Assembly: GCF_002257665.1 (NCBI RefSeq)
Contig: NZ_MQWB01000010.1
Location: forward strand, 1-64,000
Length of the DNA: 64,000 nt
Origin: Rubricoccus marinus
Lineage (GTDB): Bacteria; Bacteroidota; Rhodothermia; Rhodothermales; Rubricoccaceae
Direction: 5' to 3'
Every line of letters starts with the position of its first letter. Positions within the stretch are counted from its first letter, which is position 1. The notes below the pieces were generated by a model. It did no database searches. It saw only the letters and a program-made list of their open reading frames with translations, and was not told the origin of the DNA. The position numbers and the translations under genes are program-made. This document shows positions 49,610 through 59,027 of this stretch, piece by piece.

Positions 49610-51883
49610 TCACCGGGACGTCGCGCGCAGCAACCGGAGGCCGTTGAGGCTCACCAGGACGGTGCTCCCCTCGTGGCCGACGACGGCGAGCGGCAGCGCC
49701 AGCCCGGCGCCGAGGATCGTGGCGACCATCACGACGATGGCGCCCAGCGAGATCGCGATGTTGACCGCCAGCGTCCGGCGCGTGCGGCGGCTGAGCCGCA
49801 GGAGGTAGGGGATCTTGCCCAGGTCGTCCGCCATCAGGACCACGTCGGCGGTCTCCAGCGCCACGTCGGTGCCGGCCCCGCCCATCGCGATGCCGAGCGT
49901 GGCCGCCGCCAGCGCGGGGGCGTCGTTGACGCCGTCGCCCACCATCGCCACGCCGCCGTACCTCGCTTCGAGCTCGCGGACGAGCGCCACCTTGGCCTCG
50001 GGCAGCAGGTCGGCGTAGACCGCGTCCACGCCCGCCTCGGCGCCCATCGCCTCGCCGACCGCGGACGTGTCGCCGGTCAGCATCGCCACGTGCTCGACGC
50101 CCAAGGCATGAAGCTGAGCCACGACCTCACGCGCGCTCGGGCGGAGCACGTCGGCGAACGCCATCACGCCGACGGCCCGCTCGCCGCTGGCGGTGGTTTC
50201 GGTCACCACGACGGCCGTGCGTGCCTGGCCTCGGAGCCGCTCGACCTCGGCGAGGGCCGCGTCCAGGTTCTCCACGCGGCGTCCAGCCGAGTGCGCCGGG
50301 TTGCCGATCCGCACGAGCGCGCCGCCCACGGCCGCCTCGACGCCCCGCCCGGCGACCGCCGCGAAGCCCTCGGCCGCGCCCACCGTCAGGCCGCGCGCGG
50401 CGGCCTCGCGGACCGTCGCCCGCGCCAGGTGGTGCTCGCTCCGCGCCTGGACGGCCGCCGCGAGCGCGACGAGCTCGTCCTCGCCCAGCGTGCCGAGCGC
50501 GACGACGTCGGTCAGGCGCGTCTCGCCGGCCGTCAGCGTCCCCGTCTTGTCGAAGGCGACCGCGCGAACCTTCGCGGCCTCCTCGACCGTCACGCCGCCC
50601 TTGAAGAGCACGCCGGACTTCGCCGCCGCCGCGATCGCGCTCAGGACCGCCGCCGGCGTCGAGATCACGAGCGCGCACGGGCTCGCGGCCACCATCAGCG
50701 TCATGGCCCGGTAGAACGCGGGCTCGAACGCTTCGCCCCAGCCCAGGATGGGCAGGGCGATGGCGACGGCCGTCATCGCGATCACGCCAAGGGCGTAGGG
50801 CTGCTCGAACCGGTCGATCAGCCGCTGCGTCTCGGCCTTCTGGCTCTGCGCGTCCTCCACCATCGCGATCATCCGCGCGATCGCGCTCTCGTCGGCCGTC
50901 TTCGTCACGCGCACGTCGAGCGCGCCGCCGCCGACGGTCGTCCCGCCGAAGACCTCGTCGCCCACGCTCTTTGTGACCGGCACGCTCTCGCCCGTGATCG
51001 AGGCCTGGTCGACCTCGCTCCGGCCGCTCGTGACGACGCCGTCGAGCGGCATCCGGGCGCCCGGCCCCACGCGGAACACGTCGCCCACGCGCACCTCGCC
51101 GACCGAGACCTCGACCCACGCGCCGTTCCGCTCGATCACGGCCGCGTCGGGCCGGAGCTCCATCAGCGCCTCGATGGCGCGGCGGCTCCGCCCGATCGCG
51201 ACGTGCTGCAACGTGTTCGAGAGCGAGAACAGGAACAGCAGCATCGCCCCCTCGAAGGGCGCCCCGATGGCGAGCGCGCCGAGCGCGGCCAGGATCATCA
51301 GCAGGTCGATGTCGACCGTCCGGTGGCGCAGCGAGTCCAGCCCGGCGCGGGCGCCGTACCACCCGCCGAACCCGTACGACACGGCGTAGAGCGCCCAACT
51401 CACGGCGGTCCAGCCCTGCCACTCGGCCACGAGGCCGCCGACGAGCCCGACGAACGCCACGACCACGAAGGAGGCCTCCCGGCGCCACGACGCGCCGTCG
51501 GCCGCGGCGTCGGGCTCGTCGTCTCGCGTCGGCACGCCGAGCCGGCGGACGGTCGTGGCGAGGTGCTCGGGGCTCGTCTCGCCCTCGCGGTAGTCCACGC
51601 GGAGCACGCCGCTGTGGAACGAGGCGCGGGCATCGGTCACGCCGGGCTCGGCCCGCATCCGAGCGGCGAAGCGCTCGGCGCACGATCCGCAGCTCCGGCC
51701 CCCAGACCGCTCGACGCGCACGAGGCACGCGCACGTCCCATCGGCCTCGATGGCGCCCGCGAGCCGGGCCGCCCGGGCGTCGGCCTCCCGGGCCGTCATC
51801 CCTGCCTCGTCGTAGGTCAACGCCAGCTCGCCCGTCTGAGGGTCGAGGTCGGCGTGGAGAGGGCTCGGGGCGCTCGGGGTCAT
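49610..51883 (-). CDS. P1B-4-type heavy metal ATPase
   Basis: 757 residues. The N-terminal HMA-like region has a CGSC motif (about residue 65). The core contains DQASITGESVPVTKS, AASPCALVISTPAAVLSAIA (SPC in place of CPC), VAFDKTGTLTAGE and MVGDGVNDAPALAAA. The final membrane helix carries GHEGSTVLVSLNGLRLL, the HEGST signature of P1B-4 pumps that export cobalt, iron(II) or similar divalent metals. Its ATG overlaps the cupin stop, so it is the last gene of a four-gene metal operon. Confidence 0.9.
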   Translation of the reverse strand: MTPSAPSPLHADLDPQTGELALTYDEAGMTAREADARAARLAGAIEADGTCACLVRVERSGGRSCGSCAERFAARMRAEPGVTDARASFHSGVLRVDYREGETSPEHLATTVRRLGVPTRDDEPDAAADGASWRREASFVVVAFVGLVGGLVAEWQGWTAVSWALYAVSYGFGGWYGARAGLDSLRHRTVDIDLLMILAALGALAIGAPFEGAMLLFLFSLSNTLQHVAIGRSRRAIEALMELRPDAAVIERNGAWVEVSVGEVRVGDVFRVGPGARMPLDGVVTSGRSEVDQASITGESVPVTKSVGDEVFGGTTVGGGALDVRVTKTADESAIARMIAMVEDAQSQKAETQRLIDRFEQPYALGVIAMTAVAIALPILGWGEAFEPAFYRAMTLMVAASPCALVISTPAAVLSAIAAAAKSGVLFKGGVTVEEAAKVRAVAFDKTGTLTAGETRLTDVVALGTLGEDELVALAAAVQARSEHHLARATVREAAARGLTVGAAEGFAAVAGRGVEAAVGGALVRIGNPAHSAGRRVENLDAALAEVERLRGQARTAVVVTETTASGERAVGVMAFADVLRPSAREVVAQLHALGVEHVAMLTGDTSAVGEAMGAEAGVDAVYADLLPEAKVALVRELEARYGGVAMVGDGVNDAPALAAATLGIAMGGAGTDVALETADVVLMADDLGKIPYLLRLSRRTRRTLAVNIAISLGAIVVMVATILGAGLALPLAVVGHEGSTVLVSLNGLRLLRATSR

Positions 51884-52167
51884 GCGCGGGATCGGATCAG
51901 GACGAGCCGGGCGTCGGTCGGCGCGTCGACGGCGTGAGGCACCTCCGCGGGCAGGACGATCCCGTCCCCCGGCCCCAGCGTGTGCAGAGTGCCGTCTACC
52001 GTCACCCCGGCCGATCCTTCGGTGACGAGCAGGAACGCCTCGTCCGGGACCGTGTGCGTTTTGAGTCCCTGGCCTGCGCGGAAGGCGAACCCGGTCACCC
52101 GCGCCGCTCCGGCGTAGAGCGGCGCCGAGGCGAACCGGGCGTCGTCGAAGTCGGGGAGGGACGGCAT
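51880..52167 (-). CDS. Small cupin protein
   Basis: 95 residues forming one cupin barrel: TVPDEAFLLVTEGSAGVTVD and LGPGDGIVLPAEVPHAV with His and Glu that could bind a metal. Start at MPSLPDFDDARF; its last base pair group overlaps the start of the ATPase gene and its start overlaps the stop of the lipoprotein gene. Probably a metal-linked enzyme or sensor; substrate unknown. Confidence 0.82.
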   Translation of the reverse strand: MPSLPDFDDARFASAPLYAGAARVTGFAFRAGQGLKTHTVPDEAFLLVTEGSAGVTVDGTLHTLGPGDGIVLPAEVPHAVDAPTDARLVLIRSRA

Positions 52168-52790
52168 CAGTAGCCCTCGGGGAGCGGGGTCGGCTCGTGG
52201 GCGCGGTCCATCCCGCGGTCCACGAACTCGCTCACCGCGCGGTGGGCGTGCTGCTGGATCAGGCGCACGACGTACGGGTCGTTCGACGTCTCCACCACGC
52301 GGACCCCCCGCTCGGTGTCCTCGATCTCCATCGTGATCGCGTCGGCGTGCTCGAAGATCTCGGCGAAGAGCGGGTCCCAGCGGCGGATCGGGCGGCCGTC
52401 CTCCAGCCGCGCGTCCATCTGGCGGACGTGCTCGCGGATGCGGGCGGCCACCTCGGGATCGTCGGACTCGGTCCACGTCTCGACGCCGTCCGAGCGGTCG
52501 ACCACGCGGCGCTCGATGGCCTGGTGGTCGGCGAGCAGGGCGTGGATCGTGTCCATGTCCTCGCCCATGCCGCCTCGCATCCCGCGGCCCCCCTGGCCCA
52601 TCCGGCCCTGGTGTTGCCCCCCTCCGCCCTCGGCATGACGCCCCATGCCGGGCCCGTGACGCCCCTCTGTCGTGGCATTGGCGATCTCAGGGGAAGGGTT
52701 GGAAGAGGGCTCGGCCGTGCGGCTGGAGCCGCAGCCGGGCGCGAGGGCGAGCACCAGCGCGAGGGCGGGCGTGAGGATCAGGAGGCGCAT
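52167..52790 (-). CDS. Met/His/Gly-rich lipoprotein
   Basis: 207 residues. The lipobox is LALAPGCGSS. A segment rich in Gly, Met, His and Gln (GPGMGRHAEGGGGQHQGRMG and GGRGMRGGMGEDM, residues 45-80) looks suited to binding soft metals. A helical C-terminal domain contains DTIHALLADHQAIERRV and RRWDPLFAEIFEHADAI. Co-transcribed with DUF2202 and the metal pump. The role in metal sequestration is inferred from composition. Confidence 0.75.
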   Translation of the reverse strand: MRLLILTPALALVLALAPGCGSSRTAEPSSNPSPEIANATTEGRHGPGMGRHAEGGGGQHQGRMGQGGRGMRGGMGEDMDTIHALLADHQAIERRVVDRSDGVETWTESDDPEVAARIREHVRQMDARLEDGRPIRRWDPLFAEIFEHADAITMEIEDTERGVRVVETSNDPYVVRLIQQHAHRAVSEFVDRGMDRAHEPTPLPEGY

Positions 52791-53254
52791 CGTTGGAAGG
52801 CGGGGAGGTGGTTGTCGAGGGAGGCGTCGCGGTTGGACGTGAGCACGCGGCGCACGTCGTCGGGCATCGCGAGCCCGAGGTAGCGGTCGTAGAGGGCGGC
52901 GTTGTCGACCTCCGCCTCGACGCCCGCCGCGCAGGCCGCCCCGACGGAGGGGTAGCCGTCGACCGTAGCCGCGGCGTAGGGGTTGGCGGGGCGGTCGAGG
53001 CCGTACCGGGCGAAGAGCCCTTCGAGGGCCTGGGCGTGGGTCTGCTCCGCGCCGATGATGTTCGCGAACGGGCGCACGTCCCCGAAGTCGAGCAGCACGC
53101 GGGCGTAGATCGCCTCGGCGCGGTGCTCGTCGAGGAGCACGGCGTCGAGCGCGTCCGTGACCTCGGCCGAGAGGGCCGACGGATCCGTGCCCCCCGACGT
53201 GTCGCACGCGCTGAGAACGAGGAGGGCGAGGACGAAAAGGGGTAGTCGCGACAT
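52778..53254 (-). CDS. DUF2202 ferritin-like lipoprotein
   Basis: 158 residues with a lipobox (LALLVLSACD). The four-helix ferritin-like DUF2202 domain shows LDEHRAEAIYARVLLDFGDV and GAEQTHAQALEGLFARYG, supplying carboxylate and His ligands for a di-metal site. First gene of the metal operon; a TGAGAG-N5-TGAGAG site lies 50 bases upstream. Confidence 0.85.
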   Translation of the reverse strand: MSRLPLFVLALLVLSACDTSGGTDPSALSAEVTDALDAVLLDEHRAEAIYARVLLDFGDVRPFANIIGAEQTHAQALEGLFARYGLDRPANPYAAATVDGYPSVGAACAAGVEAEVDNAALYDRYLGLAMPDDVRRVLTSNRDASLDNHLPAFQRCAS

Positions 53255-53304
53255 GACATTACAGGCAGCTCGGTCCAGTCTACACCTCGCGCCCTCGGCG
53301 GTTG

Positions 53305-53321
53305 TGAGAGACCGATGAGAG
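53305..53321. promoter_or_regulatory. Response-regulator-type direct repeat C
   Basis: TGAGAG-ACCGA-TGAGAG in front of the DUF2202/P-type ATPase operon, the same pattern as the two sites between czcB and the response regulator gene. Confidence 0.65.
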
Positions 53322-53328
53322 TTCGGCC

Positions 53329-54162
53329 TCACGGCCGGATCACGAGCCCCTCGCGGGCCACGCGCACCCGCGTTCCGGGACGCACGTGGGCCATGCGACC
53401 GGCGGCGTCGTGGCCGACCGCGTCCAGTTCGTCGTCGGTCCGGTCGGGGTCGTGGTGGAACAGCACCAGCTCGCCCACGCCCGCCGCGGCGGCCAGCGCC
53501 ACGGCCTCCCCGACGCTGCTGTGGCCCCAGCCGCGCCGCGCCTCGATCTCGCTGTCGAGGTACTGCGCGTCGTGGATGAGAAGGTCGGCGCCGGAGGCGA
53601 ACGCGGTCACGGCCTCGCGCGCCGCGGCCTCCGCGCCGAGCTCGTTGTCGGGTACGAACACCACCGAACGACCTCCGACCTCCAGGCGGTACCCCGCCGT
53701 CACGCCGGGGTGGGCCACGCGGACGGCCGAGACAGACAGCCCGTACCCCGCCAACACGTCGGCCGCGGAGTCGGTGACGTAGTCGCACGGCGAGGCCAGG
53801 CGGTCCCTCGCGACGGGGAAGTGGCGCGGCTCGAAGAGGTCGTCGAGCGGGCGGGGGTGCTCGCCCAATCCGATGGGGAACAGCCGGATCGTCCGGCCGG
53901 CCTCGTAGAGCGGCTCGAAAAACGGGTACCCCACCACGTGGTCCCAATGGACGTGCGTCACGAACAGCAGCACGTCGCGCTCGTCGCTGCGCAGCGCCTG
54001 CCCGAGCGGGCGGATCCCGGTCCCGGCGTCGAACACGACCACCGGACCGCCGGGCACGTCGACCGAGGCGCACGTCGTGTGGCCGCCGTAGCGCACCGTC
54101 GAGGGGCCGGGGGAGGGGATCGACCCCCGGACGCCCCAGAACCGGACCGTCGGGCTAGTCAT
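53329..54162 (-). CDS. MBL-fold metallohydrolase
   Basis: 277 residues: VRFWGVRGSIPSPGPSTVRY, VVVFDAGTGIRPLG, VTHVHWDHVVGYPFF (zinc-binding HxHxDH), VSAVRVAHPGVTAGY and LIHDAQYLDSE. This set is typical of MBL hydrolases related to PhnP and cyclic nucleotide phosphodiesterases. Cytoplasmic; substrate unknown. It overlaps the membrane protein upstream by 8 bases. Confidence 0.88.
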   Translation of the reverse strand: MTSPTVRFWGVRGSIPSPGPSTVRYGGHTTCASVDVPGGPVVVFDAGTGIRPLGQALRSDERDVLLFVTHVHWDHVVGYPFFEPLYEAGRTIRLFPIGLGEHPRPLDDLFEPRHFPVARDRLASPCDYVTDSAADVLAGYGLSVSAVRVAHPGVTAGYRLEVGGRSVVFVPDNELGAEAAAREAVTAFASGADLLIHDAQYLDSEIEARRGWGHSSVGEAVALAAAAGVGELVLFHHDPDRTDDELDAVGHDAAGRMAHVRPGTRVRVAREGLVIRP

Positions 54163-54649
54163 GGTCCACCTCGTCGGCGTCCACGGCGGGGCCTCGCACC
54201 TCGGCCGTACCGTCTCGGATCTCGGTGTGCCGGATCTGCCCGCCCAGGTTGCCAGCCCGCGCCATCAGCCCGAACACGAGCGCCGCGCCGACGAGCACTA
54301 CCACCGAGGGCGCACGACCGATGTCCGTCTCGCGTCGGCGCCAGACGAGCACGCCAAGCGCGAGGACGGCCAGCGCGATGGCCCCGTAGTTCGCGACCTC
54401 GGCGGCCTCCTCGTGCTCGTGGATGATCCGCTCCGAGACACCGGGCAGGTGCTCCACGGTCTCCTCGGCCCCCTCGCCCGAGCGGGTCGCCACGACCGAG
54501 GCGACACCGACGACGACGAGCGCCATCAGCGCCATCCGGACCACGTCGGGCTGGCGGCGCGCTGCTCCGTAGACCCCGAGAATCAGGGCGAAGAGCGTCC
54601 CGAGGATCGGGACGTGGTTGACGATGAGGTGGAGGTGCGTGGCGTCCAT
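54155..54649 (-). CDS. DUF2231-like membrane protein
   Basis: 164 residues with four helices. The start MDATHLHLIVNHVPILGTLF with conserved His, and HEHEEAAEVANYGAIALAVL, recall DUF2231-type proteins of heme or metal systems. Lies between czcC and the MBL gene on the same strand, so likely in the czc transcript. Confidence 0.7.
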   Translation of the reverse strand: MDATHLHLIVNHVPILGTLFALILGVYGAARRQPDVVRMALMALVVVGVASVVATRSGEGAEETVEHLPGVSERIIHEHEEAAEVANYGAIALAVLALGVLVWRRRETDIGRAPSVVVLVGAALVFGLMARAGNLGGQIRHTEIRDGTAEVRGPAVDADEVDHD

Positions 54650-54660
54650 GTCCGTGGGGG

Positions 54661-55863
54661 TCAGTCGGTGAAGAGCACGCGCTCGCCCGAGACGCGCTCC
54701 CAGGCCACGACGGCGAGGAGCGCGTCGCGGAAGGCGTCGAGCCCGACCTCGCGGGCATCGAGGAGGGCCTGGCGCGCGCCGAGGAGCATGGGCTGGGTGA
54801 CCTCGCCGAGCTGGTAGCCCCGGAGCGCGAGCGCCAGCAGGGCCTCGGCGCGCTCGACCGGCGCGCCCCGGGCGGCCTCTAGGGTCACACGGGCGCTCCG
54901 GACGCGGGCCTCGGCGGCGGCCACCGACGCCCGACGCTCCGCCGCGAGCCCGTCGCGCTCGGCCTCGGCCGACTGGCGGGCGGCCTCGGCAGCACGCACG
55001 CGCGAGGCCACGATCCGGCCCTGCCCGAGCGGCAGGCGCACGCCGACCTGGAAGCCTGCCCCGAACGTGTCGCCGCCGAAGTGCTGGGGGAACACCTCGG
55101 CGCTCCACACCGGACGGCGCGACGCCCGGGCCGCGTCCGCGCTCGCCTGAGCGGCCTCGACGCGGGCCCCGGCCGCGGCGACGAGGGGCGCGGTGGCACC
55201 GGTTGGAGGGAGGACGTCGGGGAGCGTGAGCGTCGGGGCGGCGGCGGCCCCGTCGACCGGAAGCCCGAGCGACGCCACGGCCGCGGCCCGTGCAGCCTCT
55301 CGCTGTCCCACGGCGGCGGCGAGCGTGGCGCGAGCCCGCTCTGCCTCCAACTCGGCGCGGAGCGTTTCGAGCCCGGCGCCCTCGCCCGCCTCCTCGCGGA
55401 GCCGCGCGACGCGGACGAGCGAGTCGGCGAGCGCGACGGCCTCCAGGCGGAGCCCCACCCGCGACTCGGCGACCCCGAGGTCGACGTAGGCGGCCACGAC
55501 GCGGGCGCGGAGCGCACGGCGGGTCGCGTCGGCGTCGAACCCGTAGGCTCGGGCCTCGGCGGCCAGCCGTTGGCGCTCGGCGCGAGCGAGCGATGCCGGG
55601 CCGACCTCGACGCCCGCTACGATCCGCTGCTCGAACCCGCCGCTCGCGCCCACGCCCTCGACGGCGTAGCCGAGCGTCGGCGCGGCCCAGGCGGTGACGC
55701 CGCCGACGGCCGCCTCGCGCGACGTGGCGAGCGCCTCGGAGGCCCGGACGAGCGGGTGCGCCCGCTCGACGAGCGACAGCGCCTCGAAGACCGTCAGCGA
55801 GTCCGGCGCCTGGGCCGAAGCGGGCACCGCCAACAGAAGGAGGGGCAGGAGGAGCGCGCGCAT
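54661..55863 (-). CDS. czcC: Outer membrane efflux protein of CzcC type
   Basis: 400 residues. A signal peptide (LLLPLLLLAVPASAQ) is followed by two TolC-like repeats: LSLVERAHPLVRASEALATS, AAYVDLGVAESRVGLRLEAV, GFQVGVRLPLGQGRIVASRV and RGYQLGEVTQPMLLGARQAL. Forms the outer membrane channel of the RND pump encoded just upstream. Overlaps the czcA stop by one base. Confidence 0.9.
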   Translation of the reverse strand: MRALLLPLLLLAVPASAQAPDSLTVFEALSLVERAHPLVRASEALATSREAAVGGVTAWAAPTLGYAVEGVGASGGFEQRIVAGVEVGPASLARAERQRLAAEARAYGFDADATRRALRARVVAAYVDLGVAESRVGLRLEAVALADSLVRVARLREEAGEGAGLETLRAELEAERARATLAAAVGQREAARAAAVASLGLPVDGAAAAPTLTLPDVLPPTGATAPLVAAAGARVEAAQASADAARASRRPVWSAEVFPQHFGGDTFGAGFQVGVRLPLGQGRIVASRVRAAEAARQSAEAERDGLAAERRASVAAAEARVRSARVTLEAARGAPVERAEALLALALRGYQLGEVTQPMLLGARQALLDAREVGLDAFRDALLAVVAWERVSGERVLFTD

Positions 55864-58800
55864 CAGACCGTGGCCTCGGCCGGTTGAGGGAGAGCACCGG
55901 CCTGGCCGTCGCCCGCGAACGCGTCGGCGTGTGGGTCGGCGGGGGACCGGTCGTCGCGCTCCATCCACGCGTAGACGACCGGCAGCACCAGGAGCGTCAG
56001 CAGCGTGGCCGTCACCAGCCCGCCGATCACGACGGTCGCGAGCGGCCGCTGCACCTCCGAGCCCGGACCCGTGTTGAACGCCATCGGCACGAAGCCGAGG
56101 CTCGCGACCAAAGCGGTCATCAGGACCGGCCGCAAGCGGTCGGCGGAGCCCTGGAGGACGGCCTCGCGGACGGAGTGCCCCTCGCGACGCAGCTCGTTGA
56201 GGTGCTCCACGAGCACGATCCCGTTCAGGACCGCCACGCCGAAGAGCGCCACGAACCCGATGCTCGCGCTCACCGACAGGTACAGCCCCCGCGCCCACAA
56301 GAGCAGCACCCCGCCCGACAACGCCAGCGGCAGGTTCAGGAAGACGAGCGCCGCGTAGCGGACCTCGCCGAACATGAGGTACAGGAGCCCGAAGATGATG
56401 CCCAGCGCGAGCGGCACCACGAGCAGCAGGTGCCGCGTGGCCCGCTGCTGGTCCTCGAACGCCCCGCCGTACTCGATGAACACGCCCTCGGGCACGTCCA
56501 CCCGCGCGTCGATGGCGTCCTGGAGGCTCGCCACGTAGGTCCCGATGTCGATCCCGTCGAGGTTGACGCCGACGATGGCGCGGCGCCACCCGTTCTCGCG
56601 CGCCACCTCGCGCGGTCCCTCCTCGGCCGTAATCGTCGCGAGCTGTCCCAGCGGGACGGTCCCGCCGCCGGGTAGGCTGACCGGCGTCGCCTCGATGGCG
56701 GCGAAGCTGTTGCGCTCCGCCTCGGGGTAGCGGACCACAACGTCGAAGCGGCGCTGGCCCTCGTAGACCTCGCTCACCGCCTGCCCTCCAATCCCCGCCT
56801 CGACGGCCTGCTGCACGTCGGCCACGTTGAGGCCCGCCGCGGCGACGGCGCCGCGGTCGACCTCGACCGTCACGTAGGGCTGCCCGACCGTCTGCTCGAC
56901 GAAGAAGTTGCCCGTCCCCTCCAGCGACGGCAGGATCGCGCTCACCTGCTCGGCGACCGCGCCCAGCGCGTCGAGGTCCTCGCCCAGGATCTTGACCGCG
57001 AGGTCGCTTTTGACGCCGCTCGTCAGCTCGTCCACGCGCATCGCGATGGGCTGGGTGAAGTTGTACGAGAGCCCGGGCTCGGTCTGCAGAAGCGGCTCGA
57101 TGGCGTCCTGGATGTCCGCCTTGTCCATGCCGGGGCGCCACGTGTCGGGGTCCTCGAGCAGCACCCAGACGTCGGTCTGGTGGACGCCCATCCAGTCGTT
57201 GGCGAGGTCGGAGCGGCCCGTCTTGGGCACGACGGCCGCCACCTCGGGCACGCGCGCCAGGATCTCGCCCGCCAGCCAGTTCGCGTTCTCGACCGACTCC
57301 TCCAGCGTCACGCTGGGCATCCGCACCTGCTCCACCAGGATCGAGCCCTCGTCCAACTCGGGCAGGAACTCGGTCCCCATCGTGAGCAGGACCACGAGGG
57401 AGACGGCGAACAGACCACCCGCCAGCCCCAGGATCTGGACCCGACTGTGGAGGTGCCGCTCCAGCCGGGAGCGGTAGCGCGGCCGGAGCCACTCCATCAC
57501 GCGGTTGCGCCGCACGCGCACGCCCTTGCGGAACACGATCGACGCCACCGCCGGGACATAGACGAGCGCCAGCAAGAGCGACCCGAACACGGCCGTCGCG
57601 ACCGTGATCGCCATCGGGCGGAACAGCAGCCCCTCGACACCCCGGAACGTGGCGATCGGGACGTAGACCATCAGGATGATGAGCACGCCGAAGAAGATGG
57701 GCCGCCCCACCTCGCGCGCCGCCTCGCGGATGACGAGCCGCCGGTCGCGCCGCTCCTCTTCCGGGCGGTCCTCCTCCTGGCGGAGCCGCCGGACCATGTT
57801 CTCGACCATCACGACCGCCCCGTCGACGACCATCCCGAAGTCGATCGCACCCAGGCTCATCAGGTTCGCCGCCAGCCCGAACTCTCGCATCCCTATAAAG
57901 GCGAACAGCATCGAGATTGGGATCACGCTCGCCACGATCAGCGCACCGCGGATCTCGCCGAGCAGCAGGAGCAAGACGGCGATCACCAAGAAGCCGCCCA
58001 CCAACAGGTTCTCCTCGATCGTCGCCGTCGTCCGCTCGATGAGCGACGACTGGTCGTAGAACACCTCCACGGCCACGCCCTCGGGGAGCCCGCGGCCCAC
58101 CTCGTCCAGCTTCTCGCGGACGCCCTCGATGACGTCGCGGCCGTTGCCGCCGCGCAGCATCATCACGATGCCGGTCACGACCTCGCCCCGGCCGTCCTTG
58201 GTGACCGCGCCCTGGCGCAGCGCCTGCCCCACGCCGACCGTCGCCACGTCGCGCAAAAAAACGGGCCGTCCGCCGGGCCGCGCGACCACGATGTCGCCCA
58301 GGTCCTCGACCGAGCGCACCAGCCCGAAGCCGCGCACGATGTACTGCTCGCGGTTGTGCTCGAGGTAGTTGCCGCCCGACACGCCGTTGTTGGCCGGGAT
58401 CGCTGCCATCACGTCGCCCAGCCCGACGCCCGCCTGCCGCATCCGCGCCGGGTCCGGCTGCACCTCGAACTGCTTGACGAAGCCTCCGAAGCTCGTGATC
58501 TCGGTCACGCCCGGGACGGTCTTGAGCTGGGGCGCGACCAACCAGTCGTGGATCGTCCGCAGCTCGGTCAGGCTCCGCCCCTCGCCCTCGACCGTGTACT
58601 GCACGATCTCGCCCAGCGCCGTCGAGATCGGCCCGAGTTGGGGCGCGTCGACGCCGTCGGGCAGCTCGCCCGCGACGGACTGCACGCGCTGGGCGACGAG
58701 CTGGCGGGCGAAGTAGATGTCCGTCCCCTCCGCGAACTCGACCGTGACTGCGCTCAGCCCGAACTGGCTGATCGAGCGCACCTCGGCCACGTCGGGCAGG

Positions 58801-59027
58801 CCGTTCATGACGGTCTCGACGGGGAAGCTCACGAGCCGCTCGACGTCGTAGGGCGAGTACCGCCCGGCCTTGGTGATGACGAGCACCTGGACCGGCGTCA
58901 CGTCGGGCAGCGAGTTGATGGGCAGGCCCGAGAGCGAGAACACGCCGCCCACGGCGACGAGCGCCGTCAGCGCGAGCGCGACGAAGCGGCGCCGCAGGCC
59001 GAAGTCGATCAAGGCGTGCAGCATCAC
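55863..59027 (-). CDS. czcA: Heavy-metal RND efflux pump, CzcA type
   Basis: 1054 residues with 12 helices and two large periplasmic loops. RFVALALTALVAVGGVFSLS is helix 1; LGAIDFGMVVDGAVVMVENM carries the proton-relay Asp of heavy-metal exporters; GTEFLPELDEGSILVEQ and MTALVASLGFVPMAFNTGPG are conserved HME-RND segments. It expels divalent or monovalent metals such as cobalt, zinc, cadmium or copper from the periplasm. Metal choice cannot be fixed from sequence by eye. Confidence 0.95.
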   Translation of the reverse strand: MMLHALIDFGLRRRFVALALTALVAVGGVFSLSGLPINSLPDVTPVQVLVITKAGRYSPYDVERLVSFPVETVMNGLPDVAEVRSISQFGLSAVTVEFAEGTDIYFARQLVAQRVQSVAGELPDGVDAPQLGPISTALGEIVQYTVEGEGRSLTELRTIHDWLVAPQLKTVPGVTEITSFGGFVKQFEVQPDPARMRQAGVGLGDVMAAIPANNGVSGGNYLEHNREQYIVRGFGLVRSVEDLGDIVVARPGGRPVFLRDVATVGVGQALRQGAVTKDGRGEVVTGIVMMLRGGNGRDVIEGVREKLDEVGRGLPEGVAVEVFYDQSSLIERTTATIEENLLVGGFLVIAVLLLLLGEIRGALIVASVIPISMLFAFIGMREFGLAANLMSLGAIDFGMVVDGAVVMVENMVRRLRQEEDRPEEERRDRRLVIREAAREVGRPIFFGVLIILMVYVPIATFRGVEGLLFRPMAITVATAVFGSLLLALVYVPAVASIVFRKGVRVRRNRVMEWLRPRYRSRLERHLHSRVQILGLAGGLFAVSLVVLLTMGTEFLPELDEGSILVEQVRMPSVTLEESVENANWLAGEILARVPEVAAVVPKTGRSDLANDWMGVHQTDVWVLLEDPDTWRPGMDKADIQDAIEPLLQTEPGLSYNFTQPIAMRVDELTSGVKSDLAVKILGEDLDALGAVAEQVSAILPSLEGTGNFFVEQTVGQPYVTVEVDRGAVAAAGLNVADVQQAVEAGIGGQAVSEVYEGQRRFDVVVRYPEAERNSFAAIEATPVSLPGGGTVPLGQLATITAEEGPREVARENGWRRAIVGVNLDGIDIGTYVASLQDAIDARVDVPEGVFIEYGGAFEDQQRATRHLLLVVPLALGIIFGLLYLMFGEVRYAALVFLNLPLALSGGVLLLWARGLYLSVSASIGFVALFGVAVLNGIVLVEHLNELRREGHSVREAVLQGSADRLRPVLMTALVASLGFVPMAFNTGPGSEVQRPLATVVIGGLVTATLLTLLVLPVVYAWMERDDRSPADPHADAFAGDGQAGALPQPAEATV

